Source: Nocardia albiluteola (GTDB lineage: Bacteria; Actinomycetota; Actinomycetes; Mycobacteriales; Mycobacteriaceae). Taken from it: 64,000 nt of DNA. The notes below the pieces were generated by a model that did not search any database, was not told the origin of the DNA, and was given only the letters and a program-made list of their open reading frames with translations. The translations under genes and the position numbers were made by a program. Within the stretch, counting starts at the first letter, position 1. Every line of letters starts with the position of its first letter. This document shows positions 1-7,262 of this stretch, one piece after another. The DNA lies in NCBI RefSeq assembly GCF_018860155.1, contig NZ_JAHKNI010000011.1, positions 234,656-298,655 of the forward strand. Reading direction: 5' to 3'.

Positions 1-189
1 CACCTCACCCTCGAGGAGTACGAACACCTCCTCGCGCAGCACGCGATGCGGCTGCCCCTGCGACTCCGGATCAATGTCCAGCCGCCACACGCACAGCTCG
101 GCACTGCCGGTGCCGGGGCGAGCGTAGGAGGTGAATCGGGCGTTGTGCATCTGATGGACCTCGGCCTCGGCGGCACGAATGACGGGCAT
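1..189 (-). CDS. Cupin-domain protein, 3' part cut off by window edge
   Basis: The minus strand starts with ATG at 189 and stays open to base 1, giving the first 63 residues of a protein that continues outside the window. A GAAGGAGAG ribosome binding site lies just upstream (about 195-203). The fragment reads like the entry to a small cupin barrel: a strand with CVWRLDIDPE, then QPHR, then EEVFVLLEGEV, which is the usual first cupin motif region of single-domain cupins. Such proteins bind a metal or a small ligand, and no substrate can be assigned. The gene is divergent from the MarR-type regulator at 274, and the shared interval carries repeated TTGAC half-sites, so the regulator probably controls it. 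The family assignment is an inference from a partial sequence. Confidence 0.7.
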   Translation of the reverse strand, partial: MPVIRAAEAEVHQMHNARFTSYARPGTGSAELCVWRLDIDPESQGQPHRVLREEVFVLLEGEV

Positions 190-212
190 CGAAACTCTCC
201 TTCAATTGGTCA

Positions 213-256
213 ATCTACTTGACCATAATAGTCAAGCTTGTTGACTAATCTGTCAA
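213..256. promoter_or_regulatory. Array of TTGAC half-sites, candidate MarR operator
   Basis: The interval between the divergent cupin and MarR genes holds TTGAC at 219-223, GTCAA at 231-235, TTGAC at 241-245 and GTCAA at 252-256. The first two face each other across 7 bases, the middle two across 5 and the last two across 6. MarR proteins commonly bind such inverted repeats in their own divergent promoter. The array lies directly before the regulator start at 274. The interval is A/T-rich compared with its surroundings. Confidence 0.55.
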
Positions 257-273
257 GTGCCAAGATTCACCCC

Positions 274-726
274 ATGCCCGCCTACCCGCTCGCCCCGGAC
301 CTGCCACTGCTGCTCCTGGCGGCCGCCGCAGAGGTCACCGACGCCGCCAACGCCGGCGTACATGCGGCCGGTTTCACCGATCTGCGCCCAGCGCACGGTT
401 TCGCCTTCGTGCGGATGGCCCCCGACGGCGCCACGGTCGGCGAGATCGCCGAACACCTCGCCGTCACCAAGCAGGCCGCCAGCCAGCTGGTCGAGGAACT
501 GGTGAAAAAGGGCTACGCACAACGTAATCCGCATCCGCACGACGCGCGCGCCCGGATGATCACCCTCACCGAGCGCGGCTGGGCCGCGACCCGCGCCTCC
601 GACGCCGCGCTGGCCGCGTTCGCGGAACGCTGGACCGCGGCGCTCGGCCCGGAAACCGTTACCGCGCTGCGCAACGCCCTGGCCCATGTCGTCACCCCGG
701 GGAGGGTTCGCCCCGCGGCGTGGTGA
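274..726 (+). CDS. MarR-family transcriptional regulator
   Basis: The product is 150 residues, the usual length for a MarR regulator. The winged helix is visible in the middle: TVGEIAEHLAVTKQAASQLV is the helix-turn-helix with recognition helix, followed by the wing region with KKGYAQRNPHPHDARARMI, where the DxR pattern is typical. The start chosen is ATG 274. An earlier TTG at 238 would put the coding region inside the operator array and is less likely. No clear ribosome binding site precedes 274, so a leaderless transcript is possible. The divergent cupin gene is its probable target. The ligand is unknown. Confidence 0.85.
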   Translation: MPAYPLAPDLPLLLLAAAAEVTDAANAGVHAAGFTDLRPAHGFAFVRMAPDGATVGEIAEHLAVTKQAASQLVEELVKKGYAQRNPHPHDARARMITLTERGWAATRASDAALAAFAERWTAALGPETVTALRNALAHVVTPGRVRPAAW

Positions 727-749
727 ATACCGGAATGAGCACCCGAGCA

Positions 750-768
750 GGGCCGGACCATGCGGCCC
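750..768. terminator. Weak hairpin between convergent genes
   Basis: GGGCCG at 750-755 pairs with CGGCCC at 763-768 around a 7-base loop. It sits between the ends of the MarR gene and the convergent VC0807-type gene. There is no T-run, so termination is only a suggestion from position and structure. Confidence 0.3.
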
Positions 769-786
769 GGCCCCGGAATGCGGCGA

Positions 787-1452
787 TCACTGACTCGCGA
801 GCAGCCCATTGATGTTCATCCGCTTGCGATTTCGCATGCTCCAGACGAATACGACCCCGATCACCGCGTACTCCACCGGATTCGTCAGCGCGACCGCCAC
901 CGAGACCGGCAGGGTGAAGATCACCAGGAAACGCAGCACCGCCACCAGCGCGAAGGCCGTGGTCCACACCAGCGTCGAAATCATGAACACGCGGCGCACA
1001 TGGGCATTGTTGCGCCACAATGCATCCCAGCTGTGTGCGGAATCCGGCCCGGGCGCGTGCAGGCGCCGCGAGATGCCGAACATCGCCGGTCGCCCGAACA
1101 CGCAGCTGGCCAGCAGCAGCGCGCTGATAACGACATCGATGATCGGATCCTTGGCCAGCATCACGCGCGCACTGCCGCTCAGCAGCGCCAGCCCCAGCCC
1201 GAGGGCGTTGACCGCGAAGACGAATGCGGACAGGCCGTCGAACCGGCGGCGCAGCACGGCGGGCACGATCACCCACAGCGCCGAGACCACCGTCGACCAC
1301 AGCAACCCGGCGAAGCTGCTGAACCCGATCCCGACGAGCACGTAGTAAATCCCCACCGGCAGTGCGACATTGGCTGCCATGGGCGCCGCTGACCGAAATC
1401 GGGCGGTGCGCGACACCACCGGAATTGCTGCGGCGCCTGCGATTTCGGACAT
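787..1452 (-). CDS. VC0807-family integral membrane protein
   Basis: The product is 221 residues with about six hydrophobic segments and no charged catalytic motif. The pattern matches the VC0807 family, which is related to intracellular septation protein A: an early VLVGIG...LLWSTVVSALW pair of helices, a charged RRRFDGLSAF link, then LLSGSARVMLAKDPIID and LLASCVFGRPAMFGISRR. The function of the family is not established. ATG 1452 is preceded by GGGGAG at suitable spacing. A longer open frame upstream of this start is arginine-rich and lacks a ribosome binding site, so it is not used. The gene converges with the MarR gene. Confidence 0.75.
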   Translation of the reverse strand: MSEIAGAAAIPVVSRTARFRSAAPMAANVALPVGIYYVLVGIGFSSFAGLLWSTVVSALWVIVPAVLRRRFDGLSAFVFAVNALGLGLALLSGSARVMLAKDPIIDVVISALLLASCVFGRPAMFGISRRLHAPGPDSAHSWDALWRNNAHVRRVFMISTLVWTTAFALVAVLRFLVIFTLPVSVAVALTNPVEYAVIGVVFVWSMRNRKRMNINGLLASQ

Positions 1453-1674
1453 CGGATGCTCCCCTGAACGCTGAAGTAGGTATGCCGTGAACGCTATTTC
1501 CGTCGAGCTCGCGCGGCGTCGGCGCGAGGATGGAATCGCCGATCTCCACCCGGGGGTCCAGACACCCGATGTCCACCTCGGGACTTCCATCGCCGGTTGG
1601 TTCCACGCCCTCGCGCGCGCGGCATAGGGTCGACGGGTCCACCCGATCCTGCCCCGGCCCCAGCGCTGCCCCCG

Positions 1675-1713
1675 CCCACCGACTCCGCAAACTCCATCGG
1701 CTCACCGTCCCGG
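1675..1713. repeat. Dispersed short repeat, copy A (intergenic)
   Basis: The first 36 bases starting CCCACCGACTCCGCAA match the repeat at 3422-3457 with three substitutions. This copy lies in the non-coding leader before the histidine kinase gene, while copy B lies inside the response regulator gene. A family of such repeats in Nocardia chromosomes is my recollection, not something the window shows. Confidence 0.6.
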
Positions 1714-1791
1714 CCGCTCGACCACCTTCCATGCCTGCGATCCCGGCGCTGGCGGCGAGAATACGGGGCGCACCCATCCACGAGGAGCGCG

Positions 1792-2985
1792 ATGACGCAC
1801 ACGCTACGGCGCAACGCACGGCTGCTACTCGGCAGCGATCCGGAGACGAGCCCGCTGCTGCGGATGATCGGGACGGTACTGCTCGCGTTCAACCTGATGT
1901 ACAACCACCGTGACCCGGTACCGCTGTGGCTGTGGATCACCTTCGGCGCCGCGTTCGCCTGCTGGCTGCTGTACGCGCTGTGCGAGGGCAACTGGCATCG
2001 GCTGGCGGCGGGCGCCCTGATCGGCTGCGCGCTGCTCTCGGCCGTCTCGACGGGCAGGTGGCCCGACCCCGCGAACGTCAGCGCCCCGGTGATCCAGCTG
2101 TGGGTGGCCGTCAGCCTGCTCGCCCAGCAGATCGTGGTGCGCACCAAGGTGGTGCTGTCGATCGCAGCCGCGACCGCCGGGGTCCTGATCGTCAGCTGCC
2201 TGCTCGCCGGGCTGACGGCGAGCCACATCCTGACCGCCGTCGGGGCCGGGGCCATCGGCTTGCTGGCCGGGCTCTACCGCCGTCAGTACCGGCTGCGGGC
2301 GTACCAGACCGAGCTCCTGCTCGAGCAGACCCGCCTGGCCCAGCAGGAACACGCGCGCGCCGCCGCACTGGACGAGCGCGCCCGCATCGCCCGCGAAATG
2401 CACGACGTGCTGGCGCATTCGCTGGGCGCGCTGACCGTGCAGCTCGAGGTCGCCGAGGGCCTGCTCAGCGAGAAGGGCGATGTGGCCGCCGCCCTGACCC
2501 ACGTGCGCCGCTCGCACCGCCTGGCACTGGACGGCCTGATCGAGGCCCGCGGCGCGGTGGCCGCCCTGCGCGAGGATGTGCCGCCGCTGCCCGAGGCGGT
2601 GCGCGGGCTGGTCGAGAGCTACCGCCGCGACCACCGGCTGACCGTGGAGTGCCTGGTCGACGGCGAGGCGCGGGCGCTGCCCTCCGCGGCGGTGGTGTCG
2701 CTGCTGCGGGCCGCGCGCGAGGCGCTGACCAATGCGGGCAAGCATGCGCCCGGCGCGCCGGTGACGGTCGCGCTGACCTTCACACCGGACAAGGTGCGCC
2801 TGTCGGTGCGCAACCCGATCGTGGACGGTGCGAGTAGCGCGGGGGCAATCCGCGCGGCGAACGGCGGCGGCGGGTACGGTCTGACCGGAATGCGCGAGCG
2901 AATCGCGTTGGTCGGCGGCACCCTGTCCGCCGGACTCGGACGCGACGGCCGCGATTGGCAGGTGACCGCGGAGGTACCCGAATGA
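1792..2985 (+). CDS. NarL-type sensor histidine kinase
   Basis: The 397-residue product is the membrane kinase of a two-component system. The first ~155 residues hold about five hydrophobic segments. A coiled linker follows (RRQYRLRAYQTELLLEQTRL). The HisKA_3 dimerisation domain carries the phosphorylated histidine in IAREMHDVLAHSLGALTVQL. A HATPase_c domain follows, with a divergent N-box (REALTNAGKHA) and the GYGLTGMRERI glycine box. GAGGAG at 1782-1787 supports ATG 1792. The stop codon overlaps the start of the response regulator in the sequence ATGA, which indicates translational coupling. The sensed signal is unknown. The HK family is clear; its regulon is not. Confidence 0.9.
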   Translation: MTHTLRRNARLLLGSDPETSPLLRMIGTVLLAFNLMYNHRDPVPLWLWITFGAAFACWLLYALCEGNWHRLAAGALIGCALLSAVSTGRWPDPANVSAPVIQLWVAVSLLAQQIVVRTKVVLSIAAATAGVLIVSCLLAGLTASHILTAVGAGAIGLLAGLYRRQYRLRAYQTELLLEQTRLAQQEHARAAALDERARIAREMHDVLAHSLGALTVQLEVAEGLLSEKGDVAAALTHVRRSHRLALDGLIEARGAVAALREDVPPLPEAVRGLVESYRRDHRLTVECLVDGEARALPSAAVVSLLRAAREALTNAGKHAPGAPVTVALTFTPDKVRLSVRNPIVDGASSAGAIRAANGGGGYGLTGMRERIALVGGTLSAGLGRDGRDWQVTAEVPE

Positions 2986-3725
2986 CTGAGCCCGGCACCG
3001 AGATCCGGGTGCTCGTCGCCGACGACCAGCAGGTCATGCGCGAGGGCCTGGTCGCGCTGCTGGGTCTGGTCGACGGCGTGCGGGTCGTCGGCGCGGTCGG
3101 GAACGGCGAGGAGGCCGTGCGCGCGGTGGCCGAGCTGACCCCCGAGGTCGTACTCATGGATCTGCGCATGCCGGTGCTGGACGGGGTGGCGGCCACCCGC
3201 CGGATCACCACCGAGCATCCGGGCACCGGGGTGATCGTGCTGACCACCTATTCCGACGACGCGTCCATCGCGGGCGCGCTGCGGGCGGGGGCACGCGGAT
3301 ATCTCACCAAGGATGCCGGGCGCACCGAGATCGCCGCGGCCATCCGGGCCGCGGCCGCCGGGCAGTCCAGTTTCGACGCGACCGTCCTGCAGCGGCTGGT
3401 GGCCGCGCTGAGCCCACCCACCCCACCGACTCCGCAAGCTCCGTCGGCTCACGGTCCCCGCTCCGACGGCGAATCCGCGGGCGAAAACCCCTCGCCCGCA
3501 ACGCCGAAGCCCCGGACACCCAGGCCGGACGGGCTGACCGCGCGGGAGGCGGAGGTGATCGGCCTGATCGGACAGGGCCTGTCCAACGCCGAAATCGCCG
3601 GGGCACTCTACATTTCGGAGACGACCGTCAAGACGCACATCAACAACGTCTTCGCCAAGATCGGCGCGCGCAACCGTGCCGACGCCGTCCGCTACGCCTA
3701 CCGCCATGGCCTGGCACAACCCTGA
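2982..3725 (+). CDS. NarL/FixJ-family response regulator with extended Pro-rich linker
   Basis: The product is 247 residues. The receiver domain (about 5-125) has the acidic pair VADDQQ, the phospho-acceptor aspartate in VVLMDLRMPVLDG, and the conserved lysine in GYLTKDAG. The LuxR-type helix-turn-helix (about 185-245) reads LTAREAEVIGLIGQGLSNAE then IAGALYISETTVKTHINNV. The linker between them (about 148-184) is unusually long and proline-rich, and its DNA is a copy of a repeat also present in the kinase leader. The start overlaps the kinase stop by four bases, so the two proteins are almost certainly partners. Confidence 0.92.
   Translation: MTEPGTEIRVLVADDQQVMREGLVALLGLVDGVRVVGAVGNGEEAVRAVAELTPEVVLMDLRMPVLDGVAATRRITTEHPGTGVIVLTTYSDDASIAGALRAGARGYLTKDAGRTEIAAAIRAAAAGQSSFDATVLQRLVAALSPPTPPTPQAPSAHGPRSDGESAGENPSPATPKPRTPRPDGLTAREAEVIGLIGQGLSNAEIAGALYISETTVKTHINNVFAKIGARNRADAVRYAYRHGLAQP
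3422..3460. repeat. Dispersed short repeat, copy B (inside response regulator linker)
   Basis: This copy matches 1675-1713 and is translated as part of the proline-rich linker of the response regulator (PTPQAPSAHG region). The reading frame is kept open, so the element adds linker residues and does not break the gene. Confidence 0.6.
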
Positions 3726-3738
3726 AATACGGCCCCAG

Positions 3739-4074
3739 ATGCCCGATTACGCGCATTCCGACTTCGCGGCCAAGGGCCGCGCCGAGAAGGCGCGGCGCCT
3801 GGCGGCCTACATCTGGCAGCGCGGCGTCACCGGGGCCGAGCTGCTGGCCATGCCGGACCCGGCCCGGCGCAAGCTGGCCCGGGCCGCGGACACCAATCCC
3901 CCGAGCACCGGCGAAACCTGGTCCGCGGCCGCGCAATTGCTGGACGAGAAGGATGCCTGGGCCGCCCGCAATCCGAATCATCCCGCGGCGCAACGCGATC
4001 GCACCGACGAGAAGATCCTGTGGGTGAAGCCGCCGATCAAACCCTGGACCGACGACGGCCCGGCGCGGAGGTAA
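3739..4074 (+). CDS. Small hypothetical protein downstream of the two-component system
   Basis: The product is about 111 residues, starts MPDYAHSDFAAKGRAEKARR, and is rich in Ala, Arg and Lys. No signal peptide or membrane segment is visible. The middle (GVTGAELLAMPDPARRKLAR then a short loop with PPSTGETW) looks like a small helical domain, followed by a basic, Pro-rich tail ending KPPIKPWTDDGPARR. I recognise no enzyme motif. It begins 13 bases after the response regulator stop and is probably in the same transcript. An alternative in-frame ATG at 3706 would overlap the regulator gene and add 11 residues. The function is unknown. Confidence 0.6.
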   Translation: MPDYAHSDFAAKGRAEKARRLAAYIWQRGVTGAELLAMPDPARRKLARAADTNPPSTGETWSAAAQLLDEKDAWAARNPNHPAAQRDRTDEKILWVKPPIKPWTDDGPARR

Positions 4075-4084
4075 CACTCAGCGC

Positions 4085-4144
4085 CACCGGCGATCCCGGG
4101 CGTTGGACACGCGCCCACCGGCGATCCCGGGCAATCCACGCGCC
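4085..4144. repeat. Two-copy tandem repeat, period 31
   Basis: CACCGGCGATCCCGGGC occurs at 4085-4101 and again at 4116-4132, each followed by a similar 12-14 base tail ending ACGCGCC. It lies between the convergent ends of the small gene at 3739 and the MarR gene at 4181. No function is evident. Confidence 0.6.
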
Positions 4145-4180
4145 GCGCCGAGGCCGGTATCGGGCGCACGGGTACGACAT

Positions 4181-4648
4181 TCATCCGAGGTCGACCTCGG
4201 ACCTCTCCTCGGCGGCCGCGCTCACCCGGTCCGCCAGTGAACGCAGCGCCTTGACCTCCTCATCGCTCATCTCATCGATGAACAGCCGCCGCACCAGCTC
4301 GACATGGTTGGGTGCCGCGCGCTGCAGCACCTCGCGGCCGTGCGCGGTCAGGCACACGAGGACCCCGCGCGCGTCGTCGGCGGCGGGGGTGCGCTCGACC
4401 AGCCCCCGCGCGGCCATCCGGGCCAGGTGCTTGGACAGCCTGCTCTTGTCCCAGCAGATCTCCGCGCCCAGATCCCTTGCGCGCAGGCGATCGTCCGGTG
4501 CCTGGGACAGCGCCACCAACACCTCGTAGTCCGGCGCCGATACCCCGTCGCCCGCCAGTCCGGCCGCGAGCGCGGAGTCCATCCGCTGCCGCAGCCGGAT
4601 GTACGCCTGCCAGGTCGTCTGTTCGTCGTCGTCGAGCCACCGCACCAT
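4181..4648 (-). CDS. MarR-family transcriptional regulator, divergent from pirin
   Basis: The product is 155 residues. It carries the MarR fold, with DYEVLVALSQAPDDRLRARD leading into the helix-turn-helix AEICWDKSRLSKHLARMAAR and a wing with VERTPAADDARGVLV, where DxRG is the family signature. ATG 4648 was chosen because the longer frame upstream runs through the pirin gene in antisense. Only 60 bases separate it from the pirin start, so one operator probably serves both genes; CAATTG followed by TTGACA at 4669-4679 is a plausible site. This kind of MarR is often a redox or phenolic-compound sensor; that is not shown here. Confidence 0.88.
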   Translation of the reverse strand: MVRWLDDDEQTTWQAYIRLRQRMDSALAAGLAGDGVSAPDYEVLVALSQAPDDRLRARDLGAEICWDKSRLSKHLARMAARGLVERTPAADDARGVLVCLTAHGREVLQRAAPNHVELVRRLFIDEMSDEEVKALRSLADRVSAAAEERSEVDLG

Positions 4649-4708
4649 GGGAATTATCCTAGCGAGCAATTGGTTGACATGGACACTAACTGCACCGAGG
4701 AGGGCGCC

Positions 4709-5686
4709 ATGCCAGCCATCACCGTCGACAATATCCTGGTACTCCCCCGGCTGCCGCGCCCCGCCGAGCCCGCGCGGCAGCGCCCCGTACGCACCGTCAC
4801 CACCGCCCACCGCCAGCGCGAGGGCGCGGGCTTCGAGGTACGCCGCCCGTTCCCGAGCGTCGATCTGCGCTCGGCCGATCCCTTCATCCTGCTCGACCAG
4901 ATGGGCCCGGTCGCCTACGAGCCCTACGAGGCCAAGGGCGCGCCGTGGCATCCGCACCGCGGCTTCGAGACGGTCACCTACATGCTCGACGGCACCATGG
5001 TCCACCACGACTCCAACGACGGCGGCGGGACCATCGGCCCCGGCGACACCCAGTGGATGACCGCCGGGTCCGGCATCTTGCACGACGAATTGCCCGCCGA
5101 GGACCTCGTCATCGCGGGCGGGGAATTCCACGGCATCCAGCTGTGGGTGAATCTGCCTCGCGCACAGAAGATGTCGGCGCCGCGCTACCAGGATCTGCGG
5201 GCGAGCGAACTGACGCTGGTCAGCTCGCACGACGGCGGCGCGCTGGTGCGGATCATCGCCGGTGAGCTCGGCGGCCACGACGGGCCCGGCTCGACCCACA
5301 CCCCGATCGTGTACGCGCACGCCTCGATCACGCCCGGCGGGCGGCTGGAAACACCTTGGCCGCAACCGTATTCGGCGATGGTCTACGTGCTGTCCGGCAG
5401 CGGGACCGCGGGCGCGGAGGGTGTGCCGATCCGGGAGGGGCAGCTCGCGGTCTTCGGACCCGGCGAGTCGATCACCGTGACCGCCGACGAGCGGCAGGAC
5501 ACCCCGTCCGGCGCATTCGAGACACTGTTGCTCGGCGGGCAACCGATCCGTGAACCCGTCGTCCAGTACGGCCCGTTCGTGATGAACACGCGCAGCGAAA
5601 TCGTCGAGGCCATCGAGGATTTCAACGCCGGGCGCATGGGCACGATCCCGGCGGTGCACCTGTCTGGGAAAAGACTGGGAGAATAG
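4709..5686 (+). CDS. Pirin-family bicupin protein
   Basis: The 325-residue protein has the two-cupin layout of pirins. The N-terminal cupin carries the metal ligands in PWHPHRGFETVTYML (the HPHRGFETV signature) and HDSNDGGGTIGPGDTQWM, then GSGILHDE. The C-terminal cupin (about 190-300) includes GPGSTHTPIVYAHASI and the family's conserved C-terminal helix EAIEDFNAGRMGTIP. Some pirins act as quercetinases and others as regulators; the sequence does not decide between these. GAGGAGGG at 4697-4704 supports ATG 4709. The divergent MarR gene is the likely regulator. Confidence 0.9.
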   Translation: MPAITVDNILVLPRLPRPAEPARQRPVRTVTTAHRQREGAGFEVRRPFPSVDLRSADPFILLDQMGPVAYEPYEAKGAPWHPHRGFETVTYMLDGTMVHHDSNDGGGTIGPGDTQWMTAGSGILHDELPAEDLVIAGGEFHGIQLWVNLPRAQKMSAPRYQDLRASELTLVSSHDGGALVRIIAGELGGHDGPGSTHTPIVYAHASITPGGRLETPWPQPYSAMVYVLSGSGTAGAEGVPIREGQLAVFGPGESITVTADERQDTPSGAFETLLLGGQPIREPVVQYGPFVMNTRSEIVEAIEDFNAGRMGTIPAVHLSGKRLGE

Positions 5687-5826
5687 CCGCCCCGGTAGGC
5701 TGCGGTTGACAACAGGGCACGCCATCAGAACAGTAGACTCGGCGGTTCCGGCCCGAGCACCGTGGGGAGTGCCGGTTGGTCCGCCCCGTCAACCGCAGCA
5801 AATACAAAAAATACAACGAGGAATAC

Positions 5827-6138
5827 ATGAACGTACGCAGGCTCATCGTGACCGTGGGCGCGGGGATGGCCATCGCCGCCCCGCTCGCCCCCTCCGCACT
5901 CGCCGCCTCACCCAATATCCCCTCGGGTTCGGCCGGTACCGGATCGTCGAGCATCGACGACCTCATCGGCTCCTTCGGCTCGTCGAGCCTGACTCAGACC
6001 GGATCCGTCGGCGGACCGGTCTACAAGAACTGCGACGAGGTCCGCAGGGCCGGTAAGGCGCCGCTGTTCAAGGGCGAGCCCGGCTACGCGCCGTACCTCG
6101 ACCCCAACAACACCGGAATGGCCTGCCCGACGCGGTAA
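5827..6138 (+). CDS. Secreted excalibur calcium-binding domain protein
   Basis: The product is 103 residues. An N-terminal signal peptide is clear (basic MNVRR, hydrophobic core, and an ALA-A cleavage site near residue 27). A Ser/Gly-rich spacer follows. The C-terminal excalibur domain (about 68-103) has the two conserved cysteines in YKNCDEV and TGMACP, and the calcium-loop-like DPNNTG, which deviates from the canonical DxDxDG. It is probably exported to the cell envelope; the role of such small proteins is unknown. GAGG just before ATG 5827 supports the start. A strong bidirectional terminator follows. Confidence 0.85.
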   Translation: MNVRRLIVTVGAGMAIAAPLAPSALAASPNIPSGSAGTGSSSIDDLIGSFGSSSLTQTGSVGGPVYKNCDEVRRAGKAPLFKGEPGYAPYLDPNNTGMACPTR

Positions 6139-6153
6139 TCCGGCCCTGAACAA

Positions 6154-6200
6154 ACAACACCCGGTGTGGCGATATTGCGCCACACCGGGTGTTGTGTTTT
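6154..6200. terminator. Strong bidirectional rho-independent terminator
   Basis: An 18-base perfect stem (6154-6171 with 6178-6195) encloses the loop ATATTG and is followed by GTTTT. It separates the excalibur gene (+) from the convergent DUF3618 gene (-) and can serve both. Confidence 0.85.
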
Positions 6201-6252
6201 CGGGCCGCTGTTTTCGGGGCCGTTGTTTTCCGCTAGGCGGCATCGCGCCGTG

Positions 6253-6477
6253 TCAGCGGCGGAAGATCCGGTACAGCGTCAATCCGACGACCACGGCCCC
6301 CGCGCCGATGAGGCTGTACTTCACCTTGGGCTCGTTGAGCTTTGCGAGCACGGCATGCTTGGTCTTGTCGGCGATCCGCTGGGGGTCGGCCCGAACCGCG
6401 AGCTCGTCGAGTGTGTTCGCGAGCCGGTTACGCGCGGCTTCGATCTCCCGCTCGATGCTCTCGGTATCCTTCGCCAC
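6253..6477 (-). CDS. DUF3618-family small membrane-anchored protein
   Basis: The product is 74 residues. The N-terminal half is a charged amphipathic helix (DTESIEREIEAARNRLANTL) typical of DUF3618, followed by DELAVRADPQRIADKTK and a single C-terminal membrane helix with LIGAGAVVVGLTLYRIFRR. The start is GTG 6477, supported by AGGAG at good spacing; upstream extension adds residues with no family similarity. Proteins of this kind are common in actinobacteria and are thought to be envelope-associated; the exact role is unknown. Confidence 0.8.
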   Translation of the reverse strand: MAKDTESIEREIEAARNRLANTLDELAVRADPQRIADKTKHAVLAKLNEPKVKYSLIGAGAVVVGLTLYRIFRR

Positions 6478-6546
6478 GTTATCTCCTGAATTCGTCCGGT
6501 AGGGCGTGCCTTGGCTGGCGACGAGTCTATCCGTGGCCGTACCCAT

Positions 6547-6692
6547 GCCGACATGATCGGGGGCCTACGTGGTTACGCTCCGCTGCCTCCGCGGTGTCCG
6601 ATGGCGCCGCTTCCGAGGGCCCTGCGTGGTTACACTTCGCTGCCTCCTCCGGGCCCGCCGGTGCGAGGCGCACCCTGACCGATCATGTCGGC
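6547..6692. repeat. MITE-like element with perfect 14-bp terminal inverted repeats
   Basis: GCCGACATGATCGG at 6547-6560 is the exact reverse complement of the sequence at 6679-6692. Between these ends are two imperfect direct copies of a block of about 30 bases containing CGTGGTTAC and CGCTGCCTCC (about 6561-6594 and 6617-6653). The whole element is 146 bases, has no gene, and lies immediately upstream of the peroxiredoxin start. No flanking target duplication is obvious. Confidence 0.6.
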
Positions 6693-6714
6693 GCGGTGAG
6701 CTACCGTGCTGGGC

Positions 6715-7188
6715 ATGACCGAGAACCCTCGACTCAGTCCGGGCGATACCGCGCCCGCCTTCACCCTCCCCGATGCCGACGGCAAGCCGGTGTCCCTGGC
6801 CGACTACCGCGGCCGCAAGGTGATCGTCTACTTCTACCCCGCGGCCAGCACCCCCGGCTGCACGAAGGAGGCGTGCGACTTCCGCGACAACCTGGCCGAG
6901 CTGGACGGCGCCGGCATCGACGTCGTCGGCATCTCCCCGGACAAGCCGGCCAAGCTGGCCAAATTCCGGGACAACGAGCAGCTCACCTTCCCGCTGCTGT
7001 CCGATCCCGACCGCGAGGTGCTCACTGTCTGGGGCGCCTTCGGCGAGAAGATGATGTACGGCAAGAAGATCACCGGCGTGATCCGCTCCACGTTCCTCGT
7101 CGACGAGGAGGGCAAGATCGCGGTCGCCCAATACAACGTGCGCGCCACCGGCCACGTCGCCAAGCTGCGCCGCGACCTGTCGGTGTAG
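6715..7188 (+). CDS. bcp: Bcp-type thioredoxin-dependent peroxiredoxin
   Basis: The 157-residue protein has the PrxQ/BCP fold. The sequence YFYPAASTPGCTKEACDFRD carries the peroxidatic cysteine (about residue 46) and a second cysteine five residues later, the atypical 2-Cys arrangement of E. coli Bcp. The conserved arginine and Trp region (LSDPDREVLTVWGAFGEK) and IRSTFLVDEEGKI are present. It reduces hydrogen peroxide and organic hydroperoxides in the cytoplasm, using thioredoxin as electron donor. ATG 6715 fits the family N-terminus (LSPGDTAPAFTLPDADG). Its upstream region contains a 146-base inverted-repeat element that may supply or disturb regulatory signals. Confidence 0.92.
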   Translation: MTENPRLSPGDTAPAFTLPDADGKPVSLADYRGRKVIVYFYPAASTPGCTKEACDFRDNLAELDGAGIDVVGISPDKPAKLAKFRDNEQLTFPLLSDPDREVLTVWGAFGEKMMYGKKITGVIRSTFLVDEEGKIAVAQYNVRATGHVAKLRRDLSV

Positions 7189-7225
7189 CCGGGGTAGCGG
7201 TGTAATCCGAGCCGAAAGGCAGTGC

Positions 7226-7253
7226 GGCCCGGCCCCTTCGACGGGGCCGGGCC
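7226..7253. terminator. GC-rich hairpin terminator between convergent genes
   Basis: GGCCCGGCCCC at 7226-7236 pairs with 7243-7253 around the loop TTCGAC. It lies between the ends of bcp (+) and the next gene (-). The stem is strong but there is no T-run. Confidence 0.6.
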
Positions 7254-7262
7254 ACCTCCCGC

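Noticed and set aside
5706..5739. TTGACA and TAGACT as promoter of the excalibur gene
   Set aside because: The spacing is 22 bases, too long for a standard promoter.
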